Shown: positions 30,181 through 30,373 of the stretch, in pieces
How positions within the stretch are numbered: the first letter of the stretch is position 1
How the letters are laid out: the number at the start of each line of letters is the position of its first letter
Notes under the pieces: generated by a model
Seen by the model: only the letters and a program-made list of their open reading frames with translations
What the model was told of the DNA's origin: nothing
Databases searched by the model: none
Source of the DNA: Ectocarpus siliculosus
Taxonomy: Eukaryota > Sar > Phaeophyceae > Ectocarpales > Ectocarpaceae
Direction: 5' to 3'
NCBI GenBank assembly: GCA_000310025.1
Contig: FN647790.1
Span: 1,088 to 31,460, forward strand
DNA: 30,373 bases
Made by a program: the position numbers and the translations under genes

Positions 30181-30373
30181 CTGGAGGGGGCCAAGACGCA
30201 GGGTGATACATACGGTCTAAGTTGTGGCAGGGAGAGGGGGGGGGGAATGCACGCACTGGCAAATAAACAATAGGCCACCATTGAAGACAACACCAACCCT
30301 GAGGCGTACTCCTCACGGACCAAACTCAGAAGTGACGGGGGGTTACACACGCTCATATGGGGGGGGGGGGGGG

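Noticed and set aside
29469-30356. Single 295-codon minus-strand frame taken as an intact gene
   Set aside because: Only 29697-30180 is supported as exon: it has an acceptor at one end and a GTGAGA donor at the other, and the rest reads through intron and microsatellite.
1-30373. CRISPR arrays, bacterial operons, phage or defence cassettes
   Set aside because: The window is intron-rich eukaryotic DNA; its repeats are tandem or dispersed without the regular repeat-spacer pattern of CRISPR.

Overview
This is a stretch of eukaryotic nuclear DNA: conserved housekeeping genes are cut into many short exons by GT-AG introns of roughly 0.2 to 1 kb, and the sequence is rich in CAG/CAA/CTG triplet runs, C/G homopolymers and tandem repeats. 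The intron density, GC-rich exons, alternating gene strands and triplet-rich sequence suggest a stramenopile, most likely an Ectocarpus-like brown alga. That assignment is inference. The window begins with a run of C and ends with a run of G and carries one 100-base N gap, so it looks like a whole assembly scaffold.

Layout. (1) 1-1329, minus: a degenerate Gln-rich, gag-like reading frame with one frameshift and one in-frame TAG, preceded by a 128-bp tandem duplication. (2) About 2.5-6.56 kb, plus: an unrecognised gene for which a fully phase-consistent eight-exon model (642 codons) can be built. (3) 6.6-10.07 kb: no gene recognised; it holds a polypurine tract, a 10-bp tandem repeat, one copy of a dispersed repeat and a GGCGGTA-rich stretch. 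(4) 14305-10071, minus: complete 40S ribosomal protein SA gene (RPSA/RPS0), six coding exons, about 350 residues, with a tRNA-like remnant in its last intron. (5) 14614-24706, plus: Pumilio-family ribosome-biogenesis factor PUM3/Puf6, twelve exons, one partly lost in the N gap; its introns hold a second copy of the dispersed repeat, a MITE-like element and several tandem repeats. (6) 24.7-27.28 kb: intergenic, with a roughly 100-bp tandem repeat. (7) 30180-27281, minus: the 3' end of the AP-1 clathrin adaptor gamma subunit gene (hinge and ear), continuing past the window edge; a large intron holds a tandem array of TGACGTCA sites.

Functional links. RPSA and PUM3 are divergently transcribed from start codons about 308 bp apart, so a ribosomal protein and a ribosome-assembly factor probably share a promoter. 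PUM3 and AP1G1 converge on the 24.7-27.3 kb interval. I found no CRISPR array, operon or defence cassette. The least explained parts are the eight-exon gene, the dispersed repeat pair, and the repeat arrays in introns.
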